A DNA stretch of 64,000 nt, taken from Anaerolineales bacterium (GTDB lineage: Bacteria; Chloroflexota; Anaerolineae; Anaerolineales; JABWBV01). The notes beneath the pieces are model-generated. The model saw only the letters and a program-made list of their open reading frames with translations. It was not told the origin of the DNA and ran no database searches. Of this stretch, positions 16,813 to 23,884 are shown in pieces. The stretch lies in the NCBI GenBank assembly GCA_020634875.1, contig JACKAX010000015.1:7946-71945 (forward strand), in the 5' to 3' direction. The number at the start of each line of letters is the position of its first letter. Within the stretch, counting starts at the first letter, position 1. Made by a program: the position numbers and the translations under genes.

Positions 16813-17823
16813 GCGCTTTATTTTGTTGCTCCCCAAAAAGTTGAAATTCTGGATGAAGAATTGCCGGAAATGGCCCGGGGACAGGTGCGCGTGCAGACGC
16901 TCGTTTCCGCGATCAGTTCGGGGACGGAGATGCTGATCTATCGTGGGGAAATGCCCCGTGACACGGAAACGGACTCGACCATTACCGCCCTCGCGGGGGC
17001 GTTGCGTTATCCCCTCAAATACGGGTATGCCAGCGTGGGACGGGTCACGGACATCTCCGCTCCAGGTGACCGCGCCCTCGCGTGGTGGCAGGACCGTCTC
17101 GTTTTCTCCTTCCAACCCCACCAGACCCACTTCCACGCCACTCCCGACCAATTAATTCCCCTCCCCGACGGAATCACTCCCGAACAAGCCATTTTTCTCC
17201 CCAATATGGAAACCGCGGTCAACTTTGTGATGGACGGATACCCCCTGATCGGCGAACGGGTTGCGGTATTCGGGCAGGGCATTGTCGGCTTGCTGACCAC
17301 CGCCCTCCTCGCCCAATTCCCCCTCGCGAACCTGACAACCCTCGATCATTTTTCCCTTCGCCGAACGGCTTCCCTCCACGCGGGCGCAGACCAATCCATC
17401 TCCCCCGAATTCCTAAAAAACCCCACCAGTTCCTACGATTTCCCCTCCCCGCCCTTTGACCTCACCTACGAACTCACCGGTTCCCCCACCGCCCTCAACG
17501 AAGCCATCACCGTGACCGGGTTCGACGGACGAGTGGTGATCGGGTCGTGGTACGGGCAAAAACGCGCCCCCATTGAACTGGGGGGATATTTTCACCGTTC
17601 GCGCATCCGGCTGATCAGCAGTCAGGTCAGCACGCTGGCACCGCAGTTTACCGGGCGGTGGGACAAAGCCCGGCGTTTTGAAGTGGCCTGGGAGATGATC
17701 CGCCGCGTGGGGCCGGAGAAGTGGATCACGCACAACTTTCCGTTTGCCCACGCAGAGGGGGCGTATGCGATGCTCGATCAGCATCCCGAATTGACCATTC
17801 AAACCGTTTTGAAGTACGAATAA
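16807..17823 (+). CDS. Medium-chain dehydrogenase without catalytic zinc Cys (BchC-like)
   Basis: 338 aa from ATG 16807; a GTG at 16792 is possible but lies within the repeat. The MDR fold is clear: an N-terminal catalytic half and a nucleotide-binding half with VAVFGQGIVGLLTTALLAQ near residue 145. Where zinc alcohol dehydrogenases have a Cys (GxxCGTD), this reads SAISSGTEMLIYRG, as in bacteriochlorophyllide dehydrogenase BchC (SGISTGTE). No other chlorophyll gene is near, so the role is not photosynthetic. Homologues beside pterin-type genes are something I recall from actinobacteria and Chloroflexota, without being able to check. A NAD(P)-linked oxidation or reduction of the side chain of the pyrimidine/pterin product is my inference. 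Confidence 0.75.
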   Translation: MKALYFVAPQKVEILDEELPEMARGQVRVQTLVSAISSGTEMLIYRGEMPRDTETDSTITALAGALRYPLKYGYASVGRVTDISAPGDRALAWWQDRLVFSFQPHQTHFHATPDQLIPLPDGITPEQAIFLPNMETAVNFVMDGYPLIGERVAVFGQGIVGLLTTALLAQFPLANLTTLDHFSLRRTASLHAGADQSISPEFLKNPTSSYDFPSPPFDLTYELTGSPTALNEAITVTGFDGRVVIGSWYGQKRAPIELGGYFHRSRIRLISSQVSTLAPQFTGRWDKARRFEVAWEMIRRVGPEKWITHNFPFAHAEGAYAMLDQHPELTIQTVLKYE

Positions 17824-17862
17824 ATTCTGTTCCAAAGTAATGCTCGATTTGGGAATGGAACT
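17824..17862. other. Start of a 342-bp gene-free stretch (17824-18165)
   Basis: No gene is seen between the dehydrogenase stop and the SulP start at 18166. The stretch holds the palindromic element at 17863-17930 and the promoter at 17965-17992; the remaining bases show nothing recognisable. Confidence 0.6.
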
Positions 17863-17930
17863 GTTTGTAGTCAGGCACGAGAGTGCCGTTTCCCGCGGAG
17901 GCACTGCACTGTTCGTGCGGGACTACAAAC
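17863..17930. repeat. 68-bp layered palindrome, REP/MITE-like
   Basis: Outer arms GTTTGTAGTC (17863-17872) and GACTACAAAC (17921-17930) are perfect 10-bp complements. Inside them GCACGA/TCGTGC pair after a 2-nt bulge, and an inner stem AGTGCC (17882-17887) / GGCACT (17900-17905) closes a 12-nt loop. This resembles the TTTGTAGT...ACTACAAA dispersed palindromes I know from Chloroflexota and cyanobacteria. It lies downstream of the dehydrogenase gene. Confidence 0.6.
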
Positions 17931-17964
17931 CATGTTGAGAATTGCGGACGTTTTAACTTCACTC

Positions 17965-17992
17965 TTGCTTCTCATTTGAACGGGAGTATAAT
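17965..17992 (+). promoter_or_regulatory. Sigma-70-type promoter upstream of the SulP gene
   Basis: TTGCTT (17965-17970) and a perfect TATAAT (17987-17992) have a 16-bp spacer. The -10 context GGGAGTATAAT is the same as at 22008-22018, which supports both. The start codon is 174 bp further on, leaving a long 5' leader. Confidence 0.6.
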
Positions 17993-18165
17993 CGCCGCCC
18001 GTTATGATGATCAGGGTCGTTGGGGGAGGACCTTTGCCTGTATCCATTTTTGTTGATTTAAATAATCTCATATTTTAAAGTCTCTTAGAGCGCGCCAGTT
18101 TGTGCAAAAGCCATATCCCTGGTTTTGTGTGTCTGTGCGTATCTTTCAAGAGCAAGGATGTGTGT

Positions 18166-19848
18166 ATGGAAACGATGTCTTATTTCCAATTGCTTCGGCG
18201 CGAGTTCACCGGGTATTCGGTCGCAAAGTTCCGGCAGGATGTGTTGGCCGGGTTGACAGTGGGAGCGGTCGCGCTACCGCTGGCGTTGGCGTTTGGGGTG
18301 GCGTCCGGGGCGGATGCGGCGGCGGGGTTGGTGACGGCGATCCTCGCGGGGATCGTGATCGGGGTGTTGTCCGGGGCACCTTATCAGATTTCTGGGCCGA
18401 CTGGGGCGATGAGCGCGGTGCTGATCTTGTCCGCGCAAAAGTACGGGTTGGAAGGCGTTTGGGTCATCGGCGCCCTCGCGGGGGTGCTGATCCTATTGAT
18501 TGGCGTGTTCCGCCTGGGGCGGTTTATTGCGTATATCCCGGCGCCCGTCATCACCGGGTTTACATCCGGGATTGCGGTGATCATCTTCGTCGGGCAGATT
18601 GACAACTTTTTGGGCGTCAAAACTCCTGGGGCGGAGTCCACCGCGTTGAAAATTCTCGGCTATTTTCGGGGTGGGTTTTTTCCCGATTGGCGAGTGATGC
18701 TGGTGGGAGCATTGGTGGTGCTGACGATGATTTTCTGGCCGCCGAAGTGGGGCAAATTCTTGCCGGGTTCGCTCGCAGGCATTATCCTGGCAACGGTCGT
18801 GACGGTGCTGACCGGGTGGAATATCCCCGCGATTGGCAGTATTCCGCGCTCGATCCTCCTCGACGCCCGGTTGACGTTTACCCAAATCCCCTGGCAAAAA
18901 TTACCCGATTTCTTTGCTCCTGCGGTTTCGATTGCGGCGTTGGGGGCAGTGGAATCATTGTTATGCGGTGCGGTCGCGGCGAAAATGACCGGGATTCGTC
19001 TGCATGCCAATCAGGAGTTGATTGCGCAGGGGTTGGGCAACCTGCTGATCCCGTTTTTTGGTGGGGTTCCAGCAACCGCGGCGATTGCGCGGACTTCGGT
19101 CGGGATTAAGTCCGGCGGGCAGACGCGGGTGGTTTCGCTGGTCCATTCGGCGCTGTTGCTGGCCTCGGTGTTGGTGCTGGCCCCGGTCATTGCGCGGGTG
19201 CCGCTGGCCACGCTCGCGGGGGTATTGATGGTGACGGCGTACCGGATGAATGAGTGGGCGGCGATTCGGTTTATGTTTTCCCGCCGGTTCAAAACGGGAA
19301 TTTTGACGTTTGCGCTAACCCTGGTGGCAACGGTGGCGCTCGACTTGACGCAGGCGATTTTGATTGGGGTGATGCTTTCGTCGGCGTTGTTTATTAATTC
19401 CGTGGCGCGGCTGACGATCACGAAGCAAAAGGTGGACCCGGAGAAAATGCGGGCGCGGGGTTTCAATATCCGCGGGAATTGTCCGCACGTTGAAGTGGCC
19501 TACCTGACCGGGCCGTTGTTCTTTGCGGCGACGGGCAATTTCAACGAGACGTTAGCCGACCTCTCAGATACGCATGTGCTGATCCTATCGATGCGCGCGG
19601 TGCCGTTGATTGACGTGTCGGGCATCGAGGCGTTGGCGGGGCTGTTTGAAAAAATGACGCATGAGGGTAAAATCCTGATGCTTTCTGGGGTGCAACCGGG
19701 CGTGATGGCGATGCTCAACCGGGCCGGATTGGTGGAACTGCTCGGTGAAAACCGGATTTTCTGGAGCAGCGATCAGGCCATTGTCGAAGCGGAAAACCGG
19801 ACGTGTCCATATTGTGGAATGATCCACGAAGAACACGAAGGTCACTAA
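18166..19848 (+). CDS. SulP-family anion transporter with STAS domain
   Basis: 560 aa from ATG 18166 (METMSYFQLLRREF); residues encoded upstream in the frame are not typical of the family. SulP proteins move sulfate, bicarbonate or dicarboxylates. The sulfate-transporter membrane core spans about 15-415, with the family signature ALPLALAFGVASGADAAAGL, SGAPYQISGPTGAMSAVLIL, and PFFGGVPATAAIARTSVGIK. A C-terminal STAS domain (about 440-540) holds VPLIDVSGIEALAGL. The protein ends CPYCGMIHEEHEGH, a small Cys/His-rich end unusual for the family that might bind metal. Its place between the dehydrogenase and the pterin-synthase-like gene could be chance or it could import an inorganic anion for the pathway. 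Substrate cannot be told from sequence. Confidence 0.9.
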   Translation: METMSYFQLLRREFTGYSVAKFRQDVLAGLTVGAVALPLALAFGVASGADAAAGLVTAILAGIVIGVLSGAPYQISGPTGAMSAVLILSAQKYGLEGVWVIGALAGVLILLIGVFRLGRFIAYIPAPVITGFTSGIAVIIFVGQIDNFLGVKTPGAESTALKILGYFRGGFFPDWRVMLVGALVVLTMIFWPPKWGKFLPGSLAGIILATVVTVLTGWNIPAIGSIPRSILLDARLTFTQIPWQKLPDFFAPAVSIAALGAVESLLCGAVAAKMTGIRLHANQELIAQGLGNLLIPFFGGVPATAAIARTSVGIKSGGQTRVVSLVHSALLLASVLVLAPVIARVPLATLAGVLMVTAYRMNEWAAIRFMFSRRFKTGILTFALTLVATVALDLTQAILIGVMLSSALFINSVARLTITKQKVDPEKMRARGFNIRGNCPHVEVAYLTGPLFFAATGNFNETLADLSDTHVLILSMRAVPLIDVSGIEALAGLFEKMTHEGKILMLSGVQPGVMAMLNRAGLVELLGENRIFWSSDQAIVEAENRTCPYCGMIHEEHEGH

Positions 19849-19889
19849 GATTTTTAATTTCTTCGTGTACTTAGTGCCCTTCGTGGATC
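19821..19889. repeat. CACGAAG-type inverted repeat at the SulP 3' end
   Basis: GATCCACGAAG (19821-19831), inside the last codons of the SulP gene, pairs perfectly with CTTCGTGGATC (19879-19889). Between them, CACTAAG- and ACACGAAG-type units occur on both arms in swapped order, so pairing continues imperfectly. It may act as a terminator, but the pattern looks like a dispersed repeat. Confidence 0.5.
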
Positions 19890-19906
19890 GAATCAAAGGA
19901 GTTTTT

Positions 19907-20287
19907 ATGTACAAGGTAGCTGTAAAACGCGATTTCGTTGCCCAACATTACCTTATCGGTGGGGATTGGGGCGCGGAGAATTTTTTGCATTCCCATCACT
20001 ACGCCGTTGAACTGCAACTCGAAGGCGAAACGCTCGATCAGCATGGGTATCTGGTGGACATCGTAGACATCGAAAACCATCTCAACGCGCTTGTCGCGTA
20101 CTATAAAGATCACACCCTCAACGATCTCCCCGAATTCGCCGGACTGAACCCCTCCATCGAATACTTCTCCCGCATCCTCGCCGATTCTCTCGCCGCGCGG
20201 ATTCATGCCCCCAACCTATCTGCCCTGACCATAGTCGTGTGGGAAAATGAGATTGCGTGGGCGAGTTTTCGGAAAGGGTTGGGGTGA
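19907..20287 (+). CDS. 6-pyruvoyltetrahydropterin synthase / QueD-like protein
   Basis: 126 aa from ATG 19907 with AAAGGAG just upstream. The fold binds zinc through His14, His28 and His30 (VAQHYL, LHSHHY), all present, and the DIVDIENHL and PSIEYFSRILADSL segments are typical. The catalytic Cys found shortly before the second zinc His in QueD is missing; Glu24 (ENFLHSHH) lies there. Bacterial PTPS-III proteins, which make 6-hydroxymethyl-dihydropterin, also use Glu, although the exact register is uncertain. No other queuosine or folate gene is adjacent. Between SulP and a GT4 gene 3 bp downstream, it is probably part of the GTP-derived biosynthetic set. Substrate not established. Confidence 0.8.
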   Translation: MYKVAVKRDFVAQHYLIGGDWGAENFLHSHHYAVELQLEGETLDQHGYLVDIVDIENHLNALVAYYKDHTLNDLPEFAGLNPSIEYFSRILADSLAARIHAPNLSALTIVVWENEIAWASFRKGLG

Positions 20288-20290
20288 TGG

Positions 20291-21379
20291 ATGCGCCTTG
20301 CCCTCCTCATTTATGGCTCCCTTGACACAATCTCTGGGGGGTATTTGTATGACCGGAAGCTGGTGGAATATTTGCGGGGACAGGGAGATACGGTGGAGAT
20401 TATCTCGATCCCCTGGCGGAATTACGCCGCGCATTTGACGGATAACTTTTCCCCCGCGCTGTACCGTCGCCTGAAAGCCTTCCGCGGCGACATCCTGATC
20501 CAAGACGAACTCAACCACCCCTCGCTCTTCCTCCTCAATCGCCGGTTACGCAATACGGATTACGCAATCACTTCCATCGTCCACCACCTCCGCGCGAGCG
20601 AACAGCACCCCGCGGGGATCATGCCCCTGTACCGGGCGGTGGAACGCGCGTATCTCTGTACCCTGACCGGGTTCGTGTTCAACAGCCGGACGACGCAACG
20701 GGCGGTGGGGGCGTTGATGGGGCAGGAGGTTGCCCGTAGCGTGGTGGCCGTTCCGGCAGGGGACCGGTTGCCGATCAACTTAGGGGACGCGGACATCCGT
20801 CAGCGGGGGATGGGGTTGGGCCCGTTGCGGTTGTTGTTCGTGGGGAATGTTATCCCGCGGAAGGGCTTGCATACGGTGTTGGCGGCGTTGGCGCGGGTGG
20901 TTTTTCCGTGGACGTTGGATGTGGCGGGAGATTTGCGTGTAGCCAGTGATTATGTGCGAGGGTTGCAGGAGGAAGTGGCGCGGCGCGGATGGGGGCGGCG
21001 CGAGGGGGCGCAGCAGGTGAAGTTTTGGGGCGCGGTGACTGATGAGGCGTTGGCGCGTCTGGCCTCGGGGAGTCAGGTGTTGGTGATGCCATCGAGTTAT
21101 GAGGGGTATGGGATTGTGTATCTGGAGGGGATGGGGTTTGGGCTGCCTGCGATTGGCACGACCGCGGGGGCGGCGGGGGAAATTATCACGGATGGGGTGG
21201 ATGGGTTTCTCATCGCCCCGGAGGATGCGGAAAGTTTGGCGGAGCGGTTGCGGGAGTTGGATGAAAATCGTGCCCGATTGGTTGCAATGAGCCTCGCGGC
21301 CCAGCGACGGTATGCCGCGCATCCAACGTGGGAGGCAAGTATGGCGCAGATACGAGAGTTTTTGTCGCGTCTTTTGTAG
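20291..21379 (+). CDS. Glycosyltransferase family 4
   Basis: 362 aa, a GT-B fold retaining glycosyltransferase. The N-terminal half has LIYGSLDTISGGYLYDRKL (acceptor side). The C-terminal half has RLLFVGNVIPRKGLHTVLAAL and the donor-binding PSSYEGYGIVYLEGMGFGLP, in which the E-x7-E pattern of GT4 is kept. The start is 3 bp after the pterin-synthase-like gene, so the two are co-translated. Codon use is very GC-rich, like ribA and SulP. In this context it probably glycosylates the pathway product or a lipid precursor; a role in ordinary exopolysaccharide cannot be excluded because another locus lies 20 kb away. Confidence 0.88.
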   Translation: MRLALLIYGSLDTISGGYLYDRKLVEYLRGQGDTVEIISIPWRNYAAHLTDNFSPALYRRLKAFRGDILIQDELNHPSLFLLNRRLRNTDYAITSIVHHLRASEQHPAGIMPLYRAVERAYLCTLTGFVFNSRTTQRAVGALMGQEVARSVVAVPAGDRLPINLGDADIRQRGMGLGPLRLLFVGNVIPRKGLHTVLAALARVVFPWTLDVAGDLRVASDYVRGLQEEVARRGWGRREGAQQVKFWGAVTDEALARLASGSQVLVMPSSYEGYGIVYLEGMGFGLPAIGTTAGAAGEIITDGVDGFLIAPEDAESLAERLRELDENRARLVAMSLAAQRRYAAHPTWEASMAQIREFLSRLL

Positions 21380-21411
21380 GCGAACCGGGTTTTAGCAGTA
21401 AATCCAATCTA

Positions 21412-21439
21412 TTGGTATAGACGTATGATTGGGTATATC
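21412..21439 (+). promoter_or_regulatory. Candidate promoter of the small membrane protein gene
   Basis: TTGGTA (21412-21417) and TATATC (21434-21439) are 16 bp apart. A strong GGAGG lies before ATG 21462. Confidence 0.4.
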
Positions 21440-21461
21440 TTTTTTCTCCGGAGGTCGTAGC

Positions 21462-21803
21462 ATGAGTTTCTTTGGTTCTCGCAATTCGATTTTAGCCCTT
21501 ACGGTTGTGACCGCCCTGATCCATTTGGTATTAGGGTTGGGTTCGTTTCCTGATTTTTTTGGCATCATTTTTCTCTTGAATGCGCTAGGGTTTTTGACTT
21601 TGATGTACGCGCTGCTTTGGAAGCCTTCTTTTTTGAAGGGGCAGGAAGGGATGGTGCGGTGGGTCTTTTTGGGCTTCACGGCGTTGACGTTTGTGTTGTA
21701 TTTTGTGTTTCAAGGGCCTGATGCCTTTCGAAATGTGATTGGGCTTGTTACCAAACTTGATGAAGCCCTGTTGATCGTCTCGCTCTGGCGCTATCAAAGC
21801 TGA
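21462..21803 (+). CDS. Small four-helix membrane protein, unknown function
   Basis: 113 aa from ATG 21462, with GGAGG 6-10 bp upstream. Four hydrophobic segments are visible at about 7-24, 26-45, 58-76 and 84-103, with short loops and a basic end (WRYQS). I do not recognise a family; the plan is like many small integral membrane proteins of bacteria. It has its own promoter-like sequence and a strong terminator directly after, so it is likely a separate transcript between the glycosyltransferase and the binding-protein genes. Confidence 0.7.
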   Translation: MSFFGSRNSILALTVVTALIHLVLGLGSFPDFFGIIFLLNALGFLTLMYALLWKPSFLKGQEGMVRWVFLGFTALTFVLYFVFQGPDAFRNVIGLVTKLDEALLIVSLWRYQS

Positions 21804-21850
21804 AGCAGTCCCAGTCTTTTCGTATACATCGCAAAATTCTGAACAAGGAA

Positions 21851-21877
21851 AAGGCGTGCCACGGCACGCCTTTTTTT
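21851..21877 (+). terminator. Rho-independent terminator
   Basis: GGCGTG and CACGCC close around CCACGG (stem 21853-21870) and are flanked by AAA and a run of seven T (21871-21877). It ends the small membrane protein transcript. Confidence 0.85.
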
Positions 21878-21933
21878 AGGGGTAAAAGGTTGTAGAACCT
21901 TGGGCACAAGTGCAAAAGAGGGAAATGACTGCG

Positions 21934-22018
21934 CTTAATCTTAAGAAAATTTAAGAACACTTAAGAGTTGCTAAGAGCTTTCTTATGCGGCTTAATATTT
22001 TTTTTGTGGGAGTATAAT
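21934..22018 (+). promoter_or_regulatory. 10-bp phased TTAAG repeats upstream of a TATAAT box
   Basis: TTAAG occurs at 21941, 21951 and 21961 and CTAAG at 21971, exactly 10 bp apart, with flanking CTTAAT at 21934 and 21991. A perfect TATAAT (22013-22018, in GGGAGTATAAT) follows. Direct repeats on one helix face ahead of a poor -35 are what OmpR/PhoB-type activators bind. The regulated gene would be the solute-binding protein at 22243. Confidence 0.55.
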
Positions 22019-22038
22019 GCTCAAAGGTCGGAAATATT

Positions 22039-22209
22039 ATGAAAACTTCATATTTTCATGTTAAAAGTTCAAGGAGATTTTTAAAACTATTCAAATATCA
22101 GCTTTATTTTTCCCTGCTGTTTGGTTTGAGAATTATGGTAAGCCCCTTCTGGCGGCCAGCAGCAAGAAATTCTTCGCCAGTTGCACACCGTTATCACCGA
22201 TTGTTATAG
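22039..22209 (+). CDS. Possible 56-residue leader ORF
   Basis: An ATG at 22039, about 20 bp after the -10 box, opens 56 codons to TAG at 22209. The peptide is basic and hydrophobic (MKTSYFHVKSSRRFLKLFK start). AAAGG lies 12 bp upstream. It has no recognisable family and may be chance coding in a regulatory leader; reported because it fits the predicted transcript start. Confidence 0.2.
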   Translation: MKTSYFHVKSSRRFLKLFKYQLYFSLLFGLRIMVSPFWRPAARNSSPVAHRYHRLL

Positions 22210-22242
22210 CGCATCTTCTGAAAATTTAAATAAGGAAACCTT

Positions 22243-23580
22243 ATGCGAAAACCCTTTCCCTTCTTAAAAACGCTTATCTTCATAACACTTTTTACGCTTT
22301 TTCTTGCCGCATGCCAATCGGCTCCGGCAACCACCACAACCTCCACATCCGAAGAACCCACAGGCGAAACGGTTCAAGGTCCCCCGCAAACCATTACTTT
22401 TATGATCACAGGCAGCCCGGAAGAACAGGCAGCCTACGAAACCCTAATCGCTGGATTTAAAGAAACCAATTCAAATATAGATGTTGTGCTCAACAACGTT
22501 CCCGATGAAGAGTTTGAACGGAAACTTGCTACGATGTTTTCCGCCAGCGCTCCGCCCGATATTTTTCTGATGAATTTCCGTAATTTGGGGGTGTATGCTT
22601 CCCAAGGTGCTTTGTACCCACTCGATACTTTGCTTGATTCCAGCAAAGCGCTCAGCCGGGGCGATCTATATCCCGCCGCGTTGAAAGCCTTCACCTACAA
22701 CGGCGCGCTCCAATGTCTGCCCCAAAACCTCAGTAGCCCTGTGATTTACTACAACAAAGCCTTGTTTGATGCCGCAGGCATGGCCTACCCGAAAGAAGGC
22801 TGGACCTGGGACGATTTTGTCGCTGCTGCCCGTGCTCTGACGAAAGATACCAACGGCGATGGCACCCCCGACCAATTTGGCTTTGGCACTTCCGTTCAAG
22901 CGATGCGACTGGCCCCGTTTGTCTGGCAAAATGGCGGCGACTTCCTCGATGATTACGCCAACCCCACCCGCCTGACCCTCGATACCCCCGAAGCCCGTGA
23001 AGCCATTGAATGGTTTGTCAACCTACAGGTTGTTGAACATGTGATGCCCGATGCCGTTTCCGAAGAAGCTGCCAGTAGTTCCAATCGTTTTGTGGCTGGT
23101 ACATTGGGTATGTTCATGAATAGCCGCGTGGCAGTTCCCACTTTACGCACCATCACTGATTTTGAGTGGGACGCCGCCCCCCTGCCTGTGGGGAAACAGC
23201 CTGCCTCCGTCTTGCATAGCGACGGGTTCTGTGTCCCGACCGAAGCCGCCAAAGACCCGAATCACCTGAACGCGATTTGGACATTCATCGAATACGCCTT
23301 TTCAGAAACCGGTCAATCTCTTCTCGCAGCCACCGGGCGCACTGTACCTTCGATGATAAAAGTCGCGGAATCGGCAGCTTTCTTGGAAAGTGTCCCCCCG
23401 GCCAATAACCAACCCTGGCTGGACGCCGGCGCCCACATGAACGCCTTCCCCATCCTACCCCAGTGGGGTGCCATTGAAGGGACGATCACCAACGAACTGA
23501 AACGTGCCTTTTATGGCAATGCGACCGTGGATGAAGCGATCCAGGCGATGGAAAATGGGGCCGCGGAAGCGTTGAAGTAA
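22243..23580 (+). CDS. ABC transporter sugar-binding lipoprotein, family 1
   Basis: 445 aa. The N-terminus is a lipoprotein signal (MRKPFPF, hydrophobic core, LAAC at about 22-25) followed by a Thr-rich linker. The SBP_bac_1 domain binds oligosaccharides or glycerol-phosphate-like compounds. Typical segments: GSPEEQAAYETLIAGFKETN near the start, FSASAPPDIFLMNFRN, and YYNKALFDAAGMAYPKEGWT. A DTNGDGTPDQFGFG stretch resembles a Ca-binding loop and recurs in the paralogue at 23885. No permease or ATPase gene is next to it, so it must share an importer encoded elsewhere. Phased TTAAG repeats upstream suggest response-regulator control. Confidence 0.9.
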   Translation: MRKPFPFLKTLIFITLFTLFLAACQSAPATTTTSTSEEPTGETVQGPPQTITFMITGSPEEQAAYETLIAGFKETNSNIDVVLNNVPDEEFERKLATMFSASAPPDIFLMNFRNLGVYASQGALYPLDTLLDSSKALSRGDLYPAALKAFTYNGALQCLPQNLSSPVIYYNKALFDAAGMAYPKEGWTWDDFVAAARALTKDTNGDGTPDQFGFGTSVQAMRLAPFVWQNGGDFLDDYANPTRLTLDTPEAREAIEWFVNLQVVEHVMPDAVSEEAASSSNRFVAGTLGMFMNSRVAVPTLRTITDFEWDAAPLPVGKQPASVLHSDGFCVPTEAAKDPNHLNAIWTFIEYAFSETGQSLLAATGRTVPSMIKVAESAAFLESVPPANNQPWLDAGAHMNAFPILPQWGAIEGTITNELKRAFYGNATVDEAIQAMENGAAEALK

Positions 23581-23675
23581 TGCGCCTGCCTCTCTCTCTG
23601 TTGGCGTCTATGGGCTAACTCTGGCAACAAGGGTTTAGATGTCAACAGATGAGGGTCAGGTCTCTAGAAATTGAG
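23581..23675. other. Gap of 304 bp between two sugar-binding protein genes (23581-23884)
   Basis: Contains two palindromes, at 23676-23698 and 23762-23826, and no gene. AGGTCTCTAGA around 23659 partly repeats the arm sequence of the second palindrome. Nothing else is recognised. Confidence 0.5.
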
Positions 23676-23698
23676 AGGGCATGGATATTCCATGCCCT
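23676..23698 (+). terminator. Perfect 10-bp hairpin, terminator-like
   Basis: AGGGCATGGA and TCCATGCCCT are exact complements with a 3-nt loop. The sequence after it is AT-rich (TAATATTTG) but lacks a clean T run, so terminator function is only likely. Confidence 0.5.
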
Positions 23699-23761
23699 TA
23701 ATATTTGTCAAAATCTGAATATCTAAGATTTTGACTATAAAAATAGTAACTATTCAACCGT

Positions 23762-23826
23762 AGACCTGACAGGTTTTTCCAGAGTATTTTGTGAAATTTC
23801 ATCTCACTTCAAAACCTGTCAGGTCT
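23762..23826. repeat. 16-bp inverted repeat with nested ACCTGACAGGT palindromes
   Basis: AGACCTGACAGGTTTT (23762-23777) and AAAACCTGTCAGGTCT (23811-23826) are exact complements around a 33-nt loop. Each arm contains an odd palindrome (ACCTG-A/T-CAGGT). This is the form of a dispersed palindromic element; similar ACCTGACAGGT units are familiar to me from Chloroflexota and cyanobacterial intergenic DNA. Confidence 0.65.
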
Positions 23827-23884
23827 GCTACGAAAAAAATTTTTATCGGGTAGGGGCTTTGGCCTGATTGCCTCAAAAGGAGCT

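Larger units (their letters stand above)
21878..22242. other. Long regulatory gap before a sugar-binding protein gene
   Basis: The 439-bp gap between 21803 and 22243 contains the terminator at 21851, the phased repeats and -10 box at 21934-22018, and a possible 56-codon reading frame at 22039-22209. It is AT-rich compared with the genes before it. Nothing else is recognised. Confidence 0.6.

Noticed and set aside
16387..17151. 254-codon minus-strand open frame
   Set aside because: Crosses the boundary of two well-supported plus-strand genes and has no recognisable domain.
16807..17823. Bacteriochlorophyll BchC
   Set aside because: Only the motif is similar; no other chlorophyll gene is in the window.
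19907..20287. QueD of queuosine biosynthesis
   Set aside because: The catalytic Cys is missing and no queC, queE or queF gene is near.
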